In this document: positions 19,597 through 28,580 of the stretch, in pieces
Position numbering within the stretch: position 1 is the first letter of the stretch
Layout: each line of letters starts with the position of its first letter
DNA from: Deltaproteobacteria bacterium
GTDB taxonomy: Bacteria; UBA10199; SPLOWO2-01-44-7
Length of the DNA stretch: 59,467 nucleotides
Assembly (NCBI GenBank): GCA_030648035.1
Contig: JAUSII010000092.1
Coordinates: 1-59,467 of the forward strand
Reading direction: 5' to 3'
Translations under genes and position numbers: made by a program
The notes under the pieces: generated by a model
Databases searched by the model: none
Told to the model about the DNA's origin: nothing
What the model saw: the letters and a program-made list of their open reading frames with translations, nothing else

Positions 19597-20630
19597 ACTG
19601 GTTTGAAACCCTTCAAAAAACGTCCAGACCCTATCTCATTGCCGAGGCGGGGGTGAATCACAACGGGGATATCCGCCTGGCGCATGAGCTGATTGATGTC
19701 GCCAAAGCGAGTGGGGCCGATGCAGTCAAGTTCCAGACGTTTGTCACTGAAAATCTGATGTCGCCATCCGCCCCTCTGGCCGATTATCAGAAAAAATCGG
19801 GGGAACTTTCCCAGTTTGAAATGGCCAAACAGCTGGAACTCTCTTTCGATGATTTTATAACACTCAAAAAATATGCTGAAAAACAGGGGATCACGTTTCT
19901 GTCAACCCCGGATGAGGAAGAGAGTCTTGAATTTCTTGTCTCTCTCAATCTTGAGGCGATCAAGGTCGGCTCCGGAGAGTTGACAAATCTCCCTTTCCTG
20001 CGTCTGATCGCCAAAGCGAACAGACCCGTTATTCTCTCCACCGGGATGTCGACTCTGGTGGAGATTGAAAAGGCTGTCTCGGCCATCCGGAGTTTGGGCA
20101 ATCATCAGATCGTTCTGCTCCACTGTGTTTCGGAATATCCGGCCCCGTTTGCCGATGTGAATTTGAAAGCGATGCAGACGATGCGGGAGACCTTTCAGCT
20201 TCCGGTCGGTTTTTCGGATCACACTTTGGGTTTTTCGGTTTCTCTCGCGGCGGCGGCGCTTGGGGCCTCTGTCATTGAAAAACATTTCACTCTGGACAAA
20301 TCGATGAAGGGTCCCGATCATGCCTGCTCCCTGGAACCCTCCGAATTAAAAGCCCTGGCCGATGGGTTAAAAGAAATAGCACTGGCCATGGGCAATGGCA
20401 TAAAAGTTCCAGCACCCTCGGAGTTGAAGAACAGGGAGGTTGTTCGCAAAAGTATTGTCGCCAAAAAAGATATTTCCGCCGGAGAGGTTCTCACAGAACA
20501 TCATTTTGCGTTCAAAAGATCGGGGGGCGGGATTGAACCCTCCGATGCCGACAAATTGATCGGCTTGAAATTGAAAAAAAATATTAAAAAAGATTCCCCT
20601 CTGGAATGGAGCCTTCTGGAACATGTCTGA
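19593..20630 (+). CDS. N-acetylneuraminate/legionaminate synthase (NeuB/LegI-like) with SAF domain
   Basis: LIAEAGVNHNGDIRLAHELID; VKFQTF; HCVSEYPAP; VGFSDHTLG; EKHFTLDKSMKGPDH. Confidence 0.92.
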   Translation: MNWFETLQKTSRPYLIAEAGVNHNGDIRLAHELIDVAKASGADAVKFQTFVTENLMSPSAPLADYQKKSGELSQFEMAKQLELSFDDFITLKKYAEKQGITFLSTPDEEESLEFLVSLNLEAIKVGSGELTNLPFLRLIAKANRPVILSTGMSTLVEIEKAVSAIRSLGNHQIVLLHCVSEYPAPFADVNLKAMQTMRETFQLPVGFSDHTLGFSVSLAAAALGASVIEKHFTLDKSMKGPDHACSLEPSELKALADGLKEIALAMGNGIKVPAPSELKNREVVRKSIVAKKDISAGEVLTEHHFAFKRSGGGIEPSDADKLIGLKLKKNIKKDSPLEWSLLEHV

Positions 20631-21621
20631 TTTTAATATTCTCATTGTCGGTTGCGGTGAATTGGGATCGAGGCACTTGCAGGCCGTCGCCTCTCTGCCG
20701 CGGGTAAGCCGCGTGGAAGTGGTCGATGCCAGGCCCGAGGCGCTGGAAGTTGCCAAGTCGCGTCTGAAAGATCTTCCCAATTTGAATCCCTCCATCCAAT
20801 TTCGCTGGCTCAACTCGCTGGAACAGGCGACTCGTGAAGGGGACTTGTGCATTGTGGCAACACAGGCCAAAGGACGAGCCAGGCTTGTCATGGAGATTGC
20901 GGAGAGGCTGGGCTTTAAACGTTTTATTCTGGAAAAGATTGTGGAGCAGTCGTTGTCCCAATACGAGACTCTGCTCCAATTTTCAAAGGCCCAAGGGTTG
21001 TCTGTTTGGGTCAATTTCAAAACCCGGACCTATCTCTATCACAAAAGAATCAAAGAGCTTCTTAAAGAGGCCTCTCCAATCACCTTCAGCGTGCTCTGCG
21101 GCAATCATGGTCTGGCCAACAGCGGCATTCATCTGGTCGATCTTTTTGTTTTTTATGACCATTGCCGGACGTTGCAAAAGTTGGGGAGCAATATTGATGC
21201 TGTTTTACACCCGACAAAAAGAGGGCTTTATGATTTGAGCGGCCAACTGCAGATCGGATCGGAGAAGGGGAGCATCCTGAATCTTTCTTATGATCAAAAA
21301 AATATGAACCCGCCTTTGTATTCCATTGTTGCCAAAGACCACCGTTTTGTCTTTGATCATGCTCATACCGACAGTTCAAAGCGCTGGGCTTTTGAAAGTC
21401 ATGCAGACGAGAGCTGGGTATGGAAACCCTTTTCTCTCGATGGAAATTTTCAGGTGAGTCATATGACAAGAGCTTTTGTGGAATCCATTCTGCTTAACAA
21501 TATTTGTGAACTGCCGACTCTGGAAGAGGTGCACCTGGCCCACTCTTTTCTGCTCGGTACCTTGCAACCGGTTTTTAATACATTGCTGAATCAAGAATCA
21601 AAGGATTGCCCTGTAACCTGA
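20623..21621 (+). CDS. Gfo/Idh/MocA-like oxidoreductase, variant (EKI), paralog of 3712-4716
   Basis: NILIVGCGELGSRHLQAVASL; FILEKIVEQS; shared C-term LPTLEE...CPVT. Confidence 0.7.
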   Translation: MSDFNILIVGCGELGSRHLQAVASLPRVSRVEVVDARPEALEVAKSRLKDLPNLNPSIQFRWLNSLEQATREGDLCIVATQAKGRARLVMEIAERLGFKRFILEKIVEQSLSQYETLLQFSKAQGLSVWVNFKTRTYLYHKRIKELLKEASPITFSVLCGNHGLANSGIHLVDLFVFYDHCRTLQKLGSNIDAVLHPTKRGLYDLSGQLQIGSEKGSILNLSYDQKNMNPPLYSIVAKDHRFVFDHAHTDSSKRWAFESHADESWVWKPFSLDGNFQVSHMTRAFVESILLNNICELPTLEEVHLAHSFLLGTLQPVFNTLLNQESKDCPVT

Positions 21622-21622
21622 C

Positions 21623-22702
21623 ATGTATATCGATCTCGACAAATTGTGTGTGCCCCTGGGAAGCTCCATTCTGGATGCCGTCCAGAGAATGACGCTCAAC
21701 CGTCTGGGTATTGTGCTGGTGGTCGATCAGGAGAAAAAACTGCTGGGGACCATTACCGATGGCGACATCCGGCGGACTATTCTGGCCAATATTGCCCTGA
21801 CTGGGACGGTGGCGATACTTCTGGAAAACAAGGCCAACACGCCCCACTCCAAACCTTTGACCGGAAAAGCGGGTGAATCGGGAAAACATTATCTTCAGTT
21901 GCTTAAAACACATCAGTTGTTGCAGTTGCCCCTGGTGGATGACCGGAACCGTGTAGTAGGGTTGGTCACCATGGATGAATTTGTCGATCCTGTCGATATC
22001 CGTTTGCAGGCGGTGGTGATGGCGGGTGGCCGCGGAGCCCGTTTGAATCCGTTGACGGAAGATATTCCCAAGCCGATGTTGACGGTCGGAGAAAAACCGT
22101 TGTTGGAAATTATCATTGCCCAATTGAGATCGGCTGGAATCCGGAATGTCAATATCACCACCCATCACAAGTCCGAAAAAATTTCGGATCATTTTGGAAA
22201 TGGGCAAAATTTTGATGTCAATCTCTCCTATGTTCCGGAAGAGACCCCGCTCGGCACCGCGGGGGCCATTGGTTTGATGAAGATGCCCAAAGATCCTCTG
22301 TTGGTGATCAATGGGGATATTCTGACGAAAGTCGATTTCAAGGCGATCCTCCAGTTTCATCGTGAACATCAGGCCGACCTGACGGTGGGGGTTCGGGTTT
22401 ATGATTTCAAGGTTCCCTATGGCGTGGTGGAATGTGATGGGGCAAAAGTAGTGGGCCTCGCAGAAAAACCGAGTTACAGTTTTCTGGTCAACGCGGGGAT
22501 TTACCTTCTCGAGCCGCATGTGCACCAGTTTATTCCACAGGGACAGCATTATAATATGACAGATCTCATTCAATCTCTGCTGGAGCGGGGGTGTAATGTC
22601 GTCAGCTTTCCTATTCATGAATATTGGCTCGATATCGGCAGTCATGCCGAATACCGAACCGCCCAGGAAGATGCGGTCTATTTTCATCCGGAACAAAAAT
22701 GA
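21623..22702 (+). CDS. CBS-domain nucleotidyltransferase (PtmE-like sugar-1-P guanylyl/nucleotidyltransferase)
   Basis: N-term CBS (GTITDGDIRRTI...LVTMDEF), then VVMAGGRGARLNPLTEDIPKPMLTVGEKPLLE; WLDIGSHAEY. Confidence 0.8.
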   Translation: MYIDLDKLCVPLGSSILDAVQRMTLNRLGIVLVVDQEKKLLGTITDGDIRRTILANIALTGTVAILLENKANTPHSKPLTGKAGESGKHYLQLLKTHQLLQLPLVDDRNRVVGLVTMDEFVDPVDIRLQAVVMAGGRGARLNPLTEDIPKPMLTVGEKPLLEIIIAQLRSAGIRNVNITTHHKSEKISDHFGNGQNFDVNLSYVPEETPLGTAGAIGLMKMPKDPLLVINGDILTKVDFKAILQFHREHQADLTVGVRVYDFKVPYGVVECDGAKVVGLAEKPSYSFLVNAGIYLLEPHVHQFIPQGQHYNMTDLIQSLLERGCNVVSFPIHEYWLDIGSHAEYRTAQEDAVYFHPEQK

Positions 22703-23865
22703 AAAATAATTTTATTCCATTGTCGAGACCCTGTCTCGGCGGCAACGAGTGGCTCTATGTCAAAGAGTGCCTTGATACCGGATGGGTCTCCTCCGCGGGG
22801 CCTTTCATAGACCGTTTTGAAAAAGCCGTGGCTTTTAATGTCGGGGCGGAGGATGCGGTTGCCGTCAGCAGTGGAACAGCCGCTCTCCATACTGCTTTGC
22901 TGGTGATGGGTGTCAAGGCCGGTGATGAAGTGATTGCTCCAGCGTTGACGTTTGTGTCGCCGATTAATGCCATTTGCTATGTGAATGCCTCGCCTGTTTT
23001 CATGGATGTTTCGCCTGATTCATGGAATCTCGATGTCAACAAGCTGGCCTCCTTCCTAGCGGAAAATTGTGAAGTGCGTGGAGAAGAATGTTTCAACAAA
23101 AAGAGTCAAAAAAGAATCCGGGCGATTGTTGCAGTGCATCTTCTGGGGAATTGTTGCGATATGGACCCGATTCTGGATATGGCAAAACGTTATCATCTCA
23201 AGGTGATCGAAGATGCGGCCGAAGCAATGGGGGTTCTCTACAAGGGAAAATCGGTCGGAACACTGGGGGATATCGGTTGCTTCAGCTTTAACGGCAACAA
23301 GGTGATCACCTGTGGCGGTGGGGGAATGATCGTCGCAAAAAATAAAAAAGATCTGGATTATGCCCGTTATCTGACGACGCAGGCCAAAGATGATCCGCTG
23401 GAATATATCCACAATGAGATCGGCTACAACTATCGGCTCACCAGTCTGCAGGCGGCGGTTGGTTTGGCCCAGTTGGAACAACTGGATCAGTTTGTGGCAA
23501 AAAAAAGGCAAATCGCCTCTTTTTATCAGGAGGCTTTCAAAGATTTGGAAGAGCTGACACTCATGTCCGCTCCCTCCTATTGTGAGTCGACCTGGTGGCT
23601 CTACACCGTTTTGCTGGGGGCGAAGAGGTCTTTGCAAGAACGCAAGGATCTCCTTCGCACATTGAAAGAAAATGGGATCGACGCCAGACCCTTCTGGCAT
23701 CCCATTTATACGCTTGCTCCCTACAAAAATTTTGAATCCTACAAAATGGAAAAGACGATGTCTCTCTACGAAAGAGGGGTCTGTCTTCCTTCCAGTGTCG
23801 ATGTGACCCCCGATGAACTCCAAAAAGTGGTTGCTGTGTTCAAAAAGTCTCTCGCCAGTTTATAA
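22699..23865 (+). CDS. LegC-like DegT/DnrJ aminotransferase
   Basis: FIPLSRPCLGGNEWLYVKECLDTGWVSSAGPFIDRFE; FSFNGNKVITCGGGGMI PLP-Lys motif. Confidence 0.85.
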   Translation: MKNNFIPLSRPCLGGNEWLYVKECLDTGWVSSAGPFIDRFEKAVAFNVGAEDAVAVSSGTAALHTALLVMGVKAGDEVIAPALTFVSPINAICYVNASPVFMDVSPDSWNLDVNKLASFLAENCEVRGEECFNKKSQKRIRAIVAVHLLGNCCDMDPILDMAKRYHLKVIEDAAEAMGVLYKGKSVGTLGDIGCFSFNGNKVITCGGGGMIVAKNKKDLDYARYLTTQAKDDPLEYIHNEIGYNYRLTSLQAAVGLAQLEQLDQFVAKKRQIASFYQEAFKDLEELTLMSAPSYCESTWWLYTVLLGAKRSLQERKDLLRTLKENGIDARPFWHPIYTLAPYKNFESYKMEKTMSLYERGVCLPSSVDVTPDELQKVVAVFKKSLASL

Positions 23866-23868
23866 CTT

Positions 23869-25911
23869 ATGAATTCAGTCTGTTTTGTCGAAAAATTGAC
23901 TCCGATCAATTGGTTTCTGAAGATTTTGCCTTCTGTGAGGCAGAAGCGCTTTGAGCACATTTTTGTCATCGATGCTTCGCCGTGGGTGCTGCGTTTGGCC
24001 CAGGCAATGTCCAGACGTTATGGCCTCTCTATTGAAAAATTGGCCTTTCGCCTGGTGGAGGTAAAGGATGAAAATAAGTTGCTCTTGAGACTGCGCATCT
24101 CTTTCGATGATATCGGTCAAATTCGTAATGCCATTTATAGATTGCCGAGATTTGAGTCTTTAATGTCCAATATTGAGACGGATGATTTACTGCAATTCTA
24201 TTTTTCGAAGAGTCTGACCGCATTTGAGTGTAACGCAAACTCTAACCTTTGGCAGGCTCTTCTGTTGATCCAGATTTCGGCCTGGAAAATGAGACGTCTT
24301 GGAAAAGAAAAAACGCCTCGCACCCTTTTTTTATACCGTCGTCCCTGGATGGAGGTGATGCGGGAGTATGGCGCAACAGAATTGGTGGAGATAAAAACGC
24401 TTTTTTCATCTTTGGGGATGAATTTTCGGGGGGGAGCATTGAGTCACTGGCTTCGGCTGGGAAGAATTGCCGCATGGCATTTCAAAAAGATTCCGGGCAA
24501 GGGATGGAAATGGCCAAAAAGAAAACAGGAAGAACTTTCGCCGCGGGTTTTGCTGGAGTGTTACTACCATTTGAATCTGGACCGCCCGGAACTTTTTTCA
24601 GATTTGGCCTTTTGGCAGGAGTCCAGCTTGTCCGGCAATGATATTCTGGTTTCATTTCACATTCACAAGGAACCTCTGGACAGAATAAAGCTTGATCAGA
24701 TGAAAGCACACGGCATGACCCCCATTGTTTTGGATCCGAGGGCCACAACCATCAGGGATTGCCCCCCGTTTTTTCCCACACGGATTTTTTCGATGGGCCC
24801 GCGTAGCCTTCCAAAGAAGGCCCGTAGTGGTTTTTTGGGGCTTGAGAAAAAATGGCTTGATGCAAGTTGGAGTCATTTCAAAAGAAGAAAACACTATTGG
24901 AGAAACCTTTTTGAAAAAAAGGGAGTGAAAGTTTTCGTGACATGGAATCGTTATGACGCCAATCACTGCATTATCGCCAATGCCTTGAAGGATGTGGGTG
25001 GTGTTTTGGCGGTGTATCAACGGGCTTTGGACACCCGGTCTTCAACAGAACTGGCCATTGTCAGTGATGTCTGTTTCGGTTTTTCTGCTTTGGCCGCAGA
25101 GGTCGAAAAGGGGTTTGGATCGACCATTCCCTATTTTGTGGTGACCGGTTTTTTGGGGGACCATCGTATTCCTCTTTTGAAAACTGCCGCCGATCAGGTT
25201 CGTGAAAAATTACAGACGGCCGGGGCCAGGCAGATTATTGCGTATACGGATGAAAATTCCTGTGGCGATTCCAGATGGCATACGGGTCACGAGTTTATGC
25301 GTGAGAATTATGTCTTTTTGCTGGAAAAACTTTTGTCGACACCTGAATTGGGTCTGGTGCTCAAACCAAAAGTGCCTTCAACATTGCGCCAACGCCTGGG
25401 GAATGTTGCGGAACTGCTTAAAAAAGCGGAGCAGACCGGGCGCTGTTATATATTTGAGGAGGGTACTGCTCATGGGCATTATCCCCCCGCCATTGCCGCA
25501 TTAGCCGCCGATGTGGCCATTCACGGGCATTTATGCGCGTCAACGGCTGGGCTCGAATGTGCGTTGACCAAAACTCCGACACTTCTTCTTGATCGCGAGG
25601 GATGGTCGGTCAGTCCCCTGTATGATCTGGGTGTTGGCAAGGTGGTGTTCAACGATTGGACCTCTTTGTGGAAGGTGTTTCAGGAACATCAGAAAAATAA
25701 TGACGGTGTTCCCGGTTTCGGAGACTGGTCATCCATGCTCGACCGGTTTGATCCGTTTCGGGATGGAAAAGCGTCGCATCGGATGGGGACTTATATCCAG
25801 TGGTTGATAGAGGGTTTCAAACACGGGCTCCCGCGCGACACCGTTCTCTCGGATGCCGCCGAACGCTATGCCAAACAGTGGGGCGCCGACAAAATCATTT
25901 CAATTTCATGA
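23869..25911 (+). CDS. large protein of unknown function; C-terminal region resembles GT-B/capsule-type glycosyltransferases
   Basis: 680 aa single ORF within operon; C-terminal IAALAADVAIHGHLCASTAGLECALTKTPTLLLD. Confidence 0.4.
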   Translation: MNSVCFVEKLTPINWFLKILPSVRQKRFEHIFVIDASPWVLRLAQAMSRRYGLSIEKLAFRLVEVKDENKLLLRLRISFDDIGQIRNAIYRLPRFESLMSNIETDDLLQFYFSKSLTAFECNANSNLWQALLLIQISAWKMRRLGKEKTPRTLFLYRRPWMEVMREYGATELVEIKTLFSSLGMNFRGGALSHWLRLGRIAAWHFKKIPGKGWKWPKRKQEELSPRVLLECYYHLNLDRPELFSDLAFWQESSLSGNDILVSFHIHKEPLDRIKLDQMKAHGMTPIVLDPRATTIRDCPPFFPTRIFSMGPRSLPKKARSGFLGLEKKWLDASWSHFKRRKHYWRNLFEKKGVKVFVTWNRYDANHCIIANALKDVGGVLAVYQRALDTRSSTELAIVSDVCFGFSALAAEVEKGFGSTIPYFVVTGFLGDHRIPLLKTAADQVREKLQTAGARQIIAYTDENSCGDSRWHTGHEFMRENYVFLLEKLLSTPELGLVLKPKVPSTLRQRLGNVAELLKKAEQTGRCYIFEEGTAHGHYPPAIAALAADVAIHGHLCASTAGLECALTKTPTLLLDREGWSVSPLYDLGVGKVVFNDWTSLWKVFQEHQKNNDGVPGFGDWSSMLDRFDPFRDGKASHRMGTYIQWLIEGFKHGLPRDTVLSDAAERYAKQWGADKIISIS

Positions 25912-27443
25912 AAGAAAAAAAACTTTTTAAAGTCTGTCACGAGCTTCGCGACCGTTGGCCGAATCTGGCCCTGATGGCCATTGGTTGGATGCATTTCACC
26001 AATGCGCGCCAGAGTGTGACTGAAAAAATTCTGGTGGGCAAAAAGGCCCCCGGAGTATTTTATAATGTGGCGAGGTGTGGCTGGATTTTATGGAAAGGCC
26101 TTTCTGTTTTTTGTCTCGTTTTATTTTTGCGTTGGGATTTGCGTTGTGAGAGAAAAGCCCTCGCCCAAAAAAGATTCGAGGTGATCGGAAAAACCTGGTC
26201 GTTCGGGCCCGATTCTTCAAAAGAGACTCCTGATTTTTATTACGGCAATCTGCAGGAAAAATTGGCCAAAGAGGGTCTGAATTTTCTTCTTCTTTGTGGT
26301 AACGTGCAAAGAAAAGAGTGGCGCCGTTTTGCCAGGGGTCATGTTCGAACAGAAGGATTGTGCCGCCTTCCGGAATTATGTCTTGTCTCTCCGGTTGATG
26401 TTTTGAAATCTGTTTTGTTGCAGATAAAAACCTCTTTTTTTCTTTTGAAAAAGAGTCGCCATGAAAAAGATCTTCTTGCTCGCACCGTTTTGGAATGGGC
26501 CGCATGTGATGTTTTGAGGCAACAGACACTTTTCAACATGCTCCACTATTTTCTGGCGAAGAGTGCGGTTGCCCTATGGCATCCTCAAGCCTTTCTGACT
26601 TTTTATGAGGGACACGCGTGGGAGAAATGTATCTGGAAAGGGGTCAAAGAGATCTCGCCTGGTTGCAAAACATTCGGTTATCAACACACGGTGATCATGC
26701 AGAGGGCCTCTGATCTTCTTGTCCCCGCGCCAGATGGAAACTTTCCGACGATGCCCGATGTTGTTTTGTGCAGTGGACAAAGAAGTTTTGAAATGATGGG
26801 AGGTAAGGCCAATCATCCCCAAACAAAATTTGTCGTGTTTGGTTCCTTCAGAGCTGGCAAAACTTCCGGTGTTAAAATGGCAAAAGCTCCTCCCTCTCTG
26901 CGCCGCACTGTGCTGGTCACCCCCGAGGGACTTCTTCCCGAGGCGGTTTTACTCTTTGATGCGGCGATGATGGTGGCGAAGAATTTGCAGGATCACCGGT
27001 TTATCTTTCGCTCACATCCGGTTCTCCCTTTTGAAAGGGTCCGGCCCCATTTGAAAATCGACCCGGCAACCCTGTCGAATATCGAAATTTCGACCAAGCC
27101 CTCCATTGAAGAGGATTTTGACCTTGCCTCGGTTCTCCTCTATCGTGGTTCCTCCGCCGTTTTTTATGCGATTTTGAAGGGGTTAAAGCCCTTTTATTTT
27201 CATCGACAAGACCTGGAAGTGATTGATCCGGTATTTGAGTTAACATATTGGAAAATATATGTTAATTCTGAAAAAGAATTGGGTGATGGTTTGAAGGACT
27301 ACGAAAAAACCGACATTGAAAAAAATATCCTGGCATGGCAGGTTGCTGAAAAATATGTGAAGGATTACAACATCCCCGTGGAAAAGGGATCGATTGATTT
27401 GTTCCTGGCCTCCATGCAAATTTCAGAAAGGGCTTCAATATAA
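25908..27443 (+). CDS. surface carbohydrate biosynthesis protein/GT-B-like
   Basis: Start ATG 25908 (ATGA overlap); FGYQHTVIMQRASDLLVPAPD...VLCSGQRSFEMM. Confidence 0.4.
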   Translation: MKEKKLFKVCHELRDRWPNLALMAIGWMHFTNARQSVTEKILVGKKAPGVFYNVARCGWILWKGLSVFCLVLFLRWDLRCERKALAQKRFEVIGKTWSFGPDSSKETPDFYYGNLQEKLAKEGLNFLLLCGNVQRKEWRRFARGHVRTEGLCRLPELCLVSPVDVLKSVLLQIKTSFFLLKKSRHEKDLLARTVLEWAACDVLRQQTLFNMLHYFLAKSAVALWHPQAFLTFYEGHAWEKCIWKGVKEISPGCKTFGYQHTVIMQRASDLLVPAPDGNFPTMPDVVLCSGQRSFEMMGGKANHPQTKFVVFGSFRAGKTSGVKMAKAPPSLRRTVLVTPEGLLPEAVLLFDAAMMVAKNLQDHRFIFRSHPVLPFERVRPHLKIDPATLSNIEISTKPSIEEDFDLASVLLYRGSSAVFYAILKGLKPFYFHRQDLEVIDPVFELTYWKIYVNSEKELGDGLKDYEKTDIEKNILAWQVAEKYVKDYNIPVEKGSIDLFLASMQISERASI

Positions 27444-28432
27444 TGCGGTGTCTGATACTGGGCTACGGTTATATGGGAAAAATCCGCCACAAGATTCTGG
27501 CGGAACGTTCCGATATAAAAAGCGTTAAAATCTACGACCCTCAAATCGATCCCGTGAAGGAAAATATCAGGGAGCTTTTCTTAAATCCGTCCGAAGAAAT
27601 TGCCTGGAATAATTTCGACGCTGTTTTTGTCTGCACCCCCAACAATGTGACGGCCCAATATGCCATTCTGGCGCTGAAACATTGTGGCAACGTTTTCTGT
27701 GAAAAACCCCCCGGCCGAAACTGGGAAGATTTTTTGGGCATTGATGAGGCGGCACGGGCCAGACCCGATCGCGTGCTGGTATTCGGTTTCAACCATCGTC
27801 TCCATCCCTCCATCAAGGCGGCCAAGGCGATGGTGGGTGAGGGTGGGCTGGGCAACATTTTGTATGTGAAGGGGACCTACGGCAAATCGGGAGGCTCTCA
27901 TTATCGTGAGAGCTGGAGAAACAATCGCGAAATTTCGGGCGGCGGCATTCTTCTCGATCAGGGGATTCATATGCTCGACCTTTTCGGCCATTTTTTGGGT
28001 TCGCTGAAACTGGTCGACAACGTTTTGACCGATGCTTTCTGGAAATGCGGTGTGGAAGACAATGCCTTTGTTCTGCTGAAAAATTCGGAGGGGATTCCGG
28101 CTTTTCTTCATTCTTCCGCCACGCTCTGGAAGCACACGTTCCAATTGGAAATCGGTTTGAGAGACGGCTATCTGCTAGCCAGTGGTCTGCTCTCCAAAAC
28201 GGGAAGCTACGGACGCGAGCAGTTGGTGATCGGCAGACGCCAGTTTGAAGACGAAGCGGCCGCACTAGGCAATCCGCGTGAAGAGATGATCTATTTTGAT
28301 CGCGACGATTCGTGGAAATTGGAAGTCGATGATTTTATTTCTGCCGTTCACGAAAAAAGACCGGCCACGCACGGAACACTGGATGAGGCCCGGCAGGTGA
28401 TGTCATTGGTGAATGATGCCTACCAAAAGTAG
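27443..28432 (+). CDS. Gfo/Idh/MocA family oxidoreductase, paralog of 7489-8481
   Basis: LILGYGYMGKIRHKIL; FCEKPPGRN; GGGILLDQGIHMLDLFGH. Confidence 0.85.
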   Translation: MRCLILGYGYMGKIRHKILAERSDIKSVKIYDPQIDPVKENIRELFLNPSEEIAWNNFDAVFVCTPNNVTAQYAILALKHCGNVFCEKPPGRNWEDFLGIDEAARARPDRVLVFGFNHRLHPSIKAAKAMVGEGGLGNILYVKGTYGKSGGSHYRESWRNNREISGGGILLDQGIHMLDLFGHFLGSLKLVDNVLTDAFWKCGVEDNAFVLLKNSEGIPAFLHSSATLWKHTFQLEIGLRDGYLLASGLLSKTGSYGREQLVIGRRQFEDEAAALGNPREEMIYFDRDDSWKLEVDDFISAVHEKRPATHGTLDEARQVMSLVNDAYQK

Positions 28433-28447
28433 ATAGCGGTGGGGGTT

Positions 28448-28537
28448 GTCAGGGAGGAGCGTCATCAAGGCTTGGCTTTGCCAAGCCGCGAAGCAAACTC
28501 GAAGAGTTTGCGGAGTAGGGTAGACGCTCCCCCTGAC
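28448..28537. repeat. multi-hairpin inverted-repeat element (outer stem enclosing two perfect hairpins)
   Basis: GTCAGGGAGGAGCGTC (28448-28463) pairs with GACGCTCCCCCTGAC (28523-28537), enclosing GGCTTGGC-TTT-GCCAAGCC (28469-28487) and GCAAACTC-GAA-GAGTTTGC (28493-28511). Confidence 0.8.
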
Positions 28538-28541
28538 TTTA

Positions 28542-28569
28542 GCTAGCATCCGGCTTTGCCGGTGCGAGC
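28542..28569. repeat. hairpin upstream of the methyltransferase ORF
   Basis: GCTAGCATCCGGC-TTT-GCCGGTGCGAGC imperfect inverted repeat; not followed by a T-run. Confidence 0.65.
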
Positions 28570-28580
28570 GAATAGAAAGG

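Noticed and set aside
21575-22696. 373-aa minus-strand ORF
   Set aside because: Antisense of the CBS-nucleotidyltransferase; low-complexity His/Arg/Gln-rich translation typical of a shadow ORF.
28523-28569. Rho-independent terminator in the 28.5-kb gap
   Set aside because: Strong hairpins but no downstream T-tract; kept as a structured repeat only.
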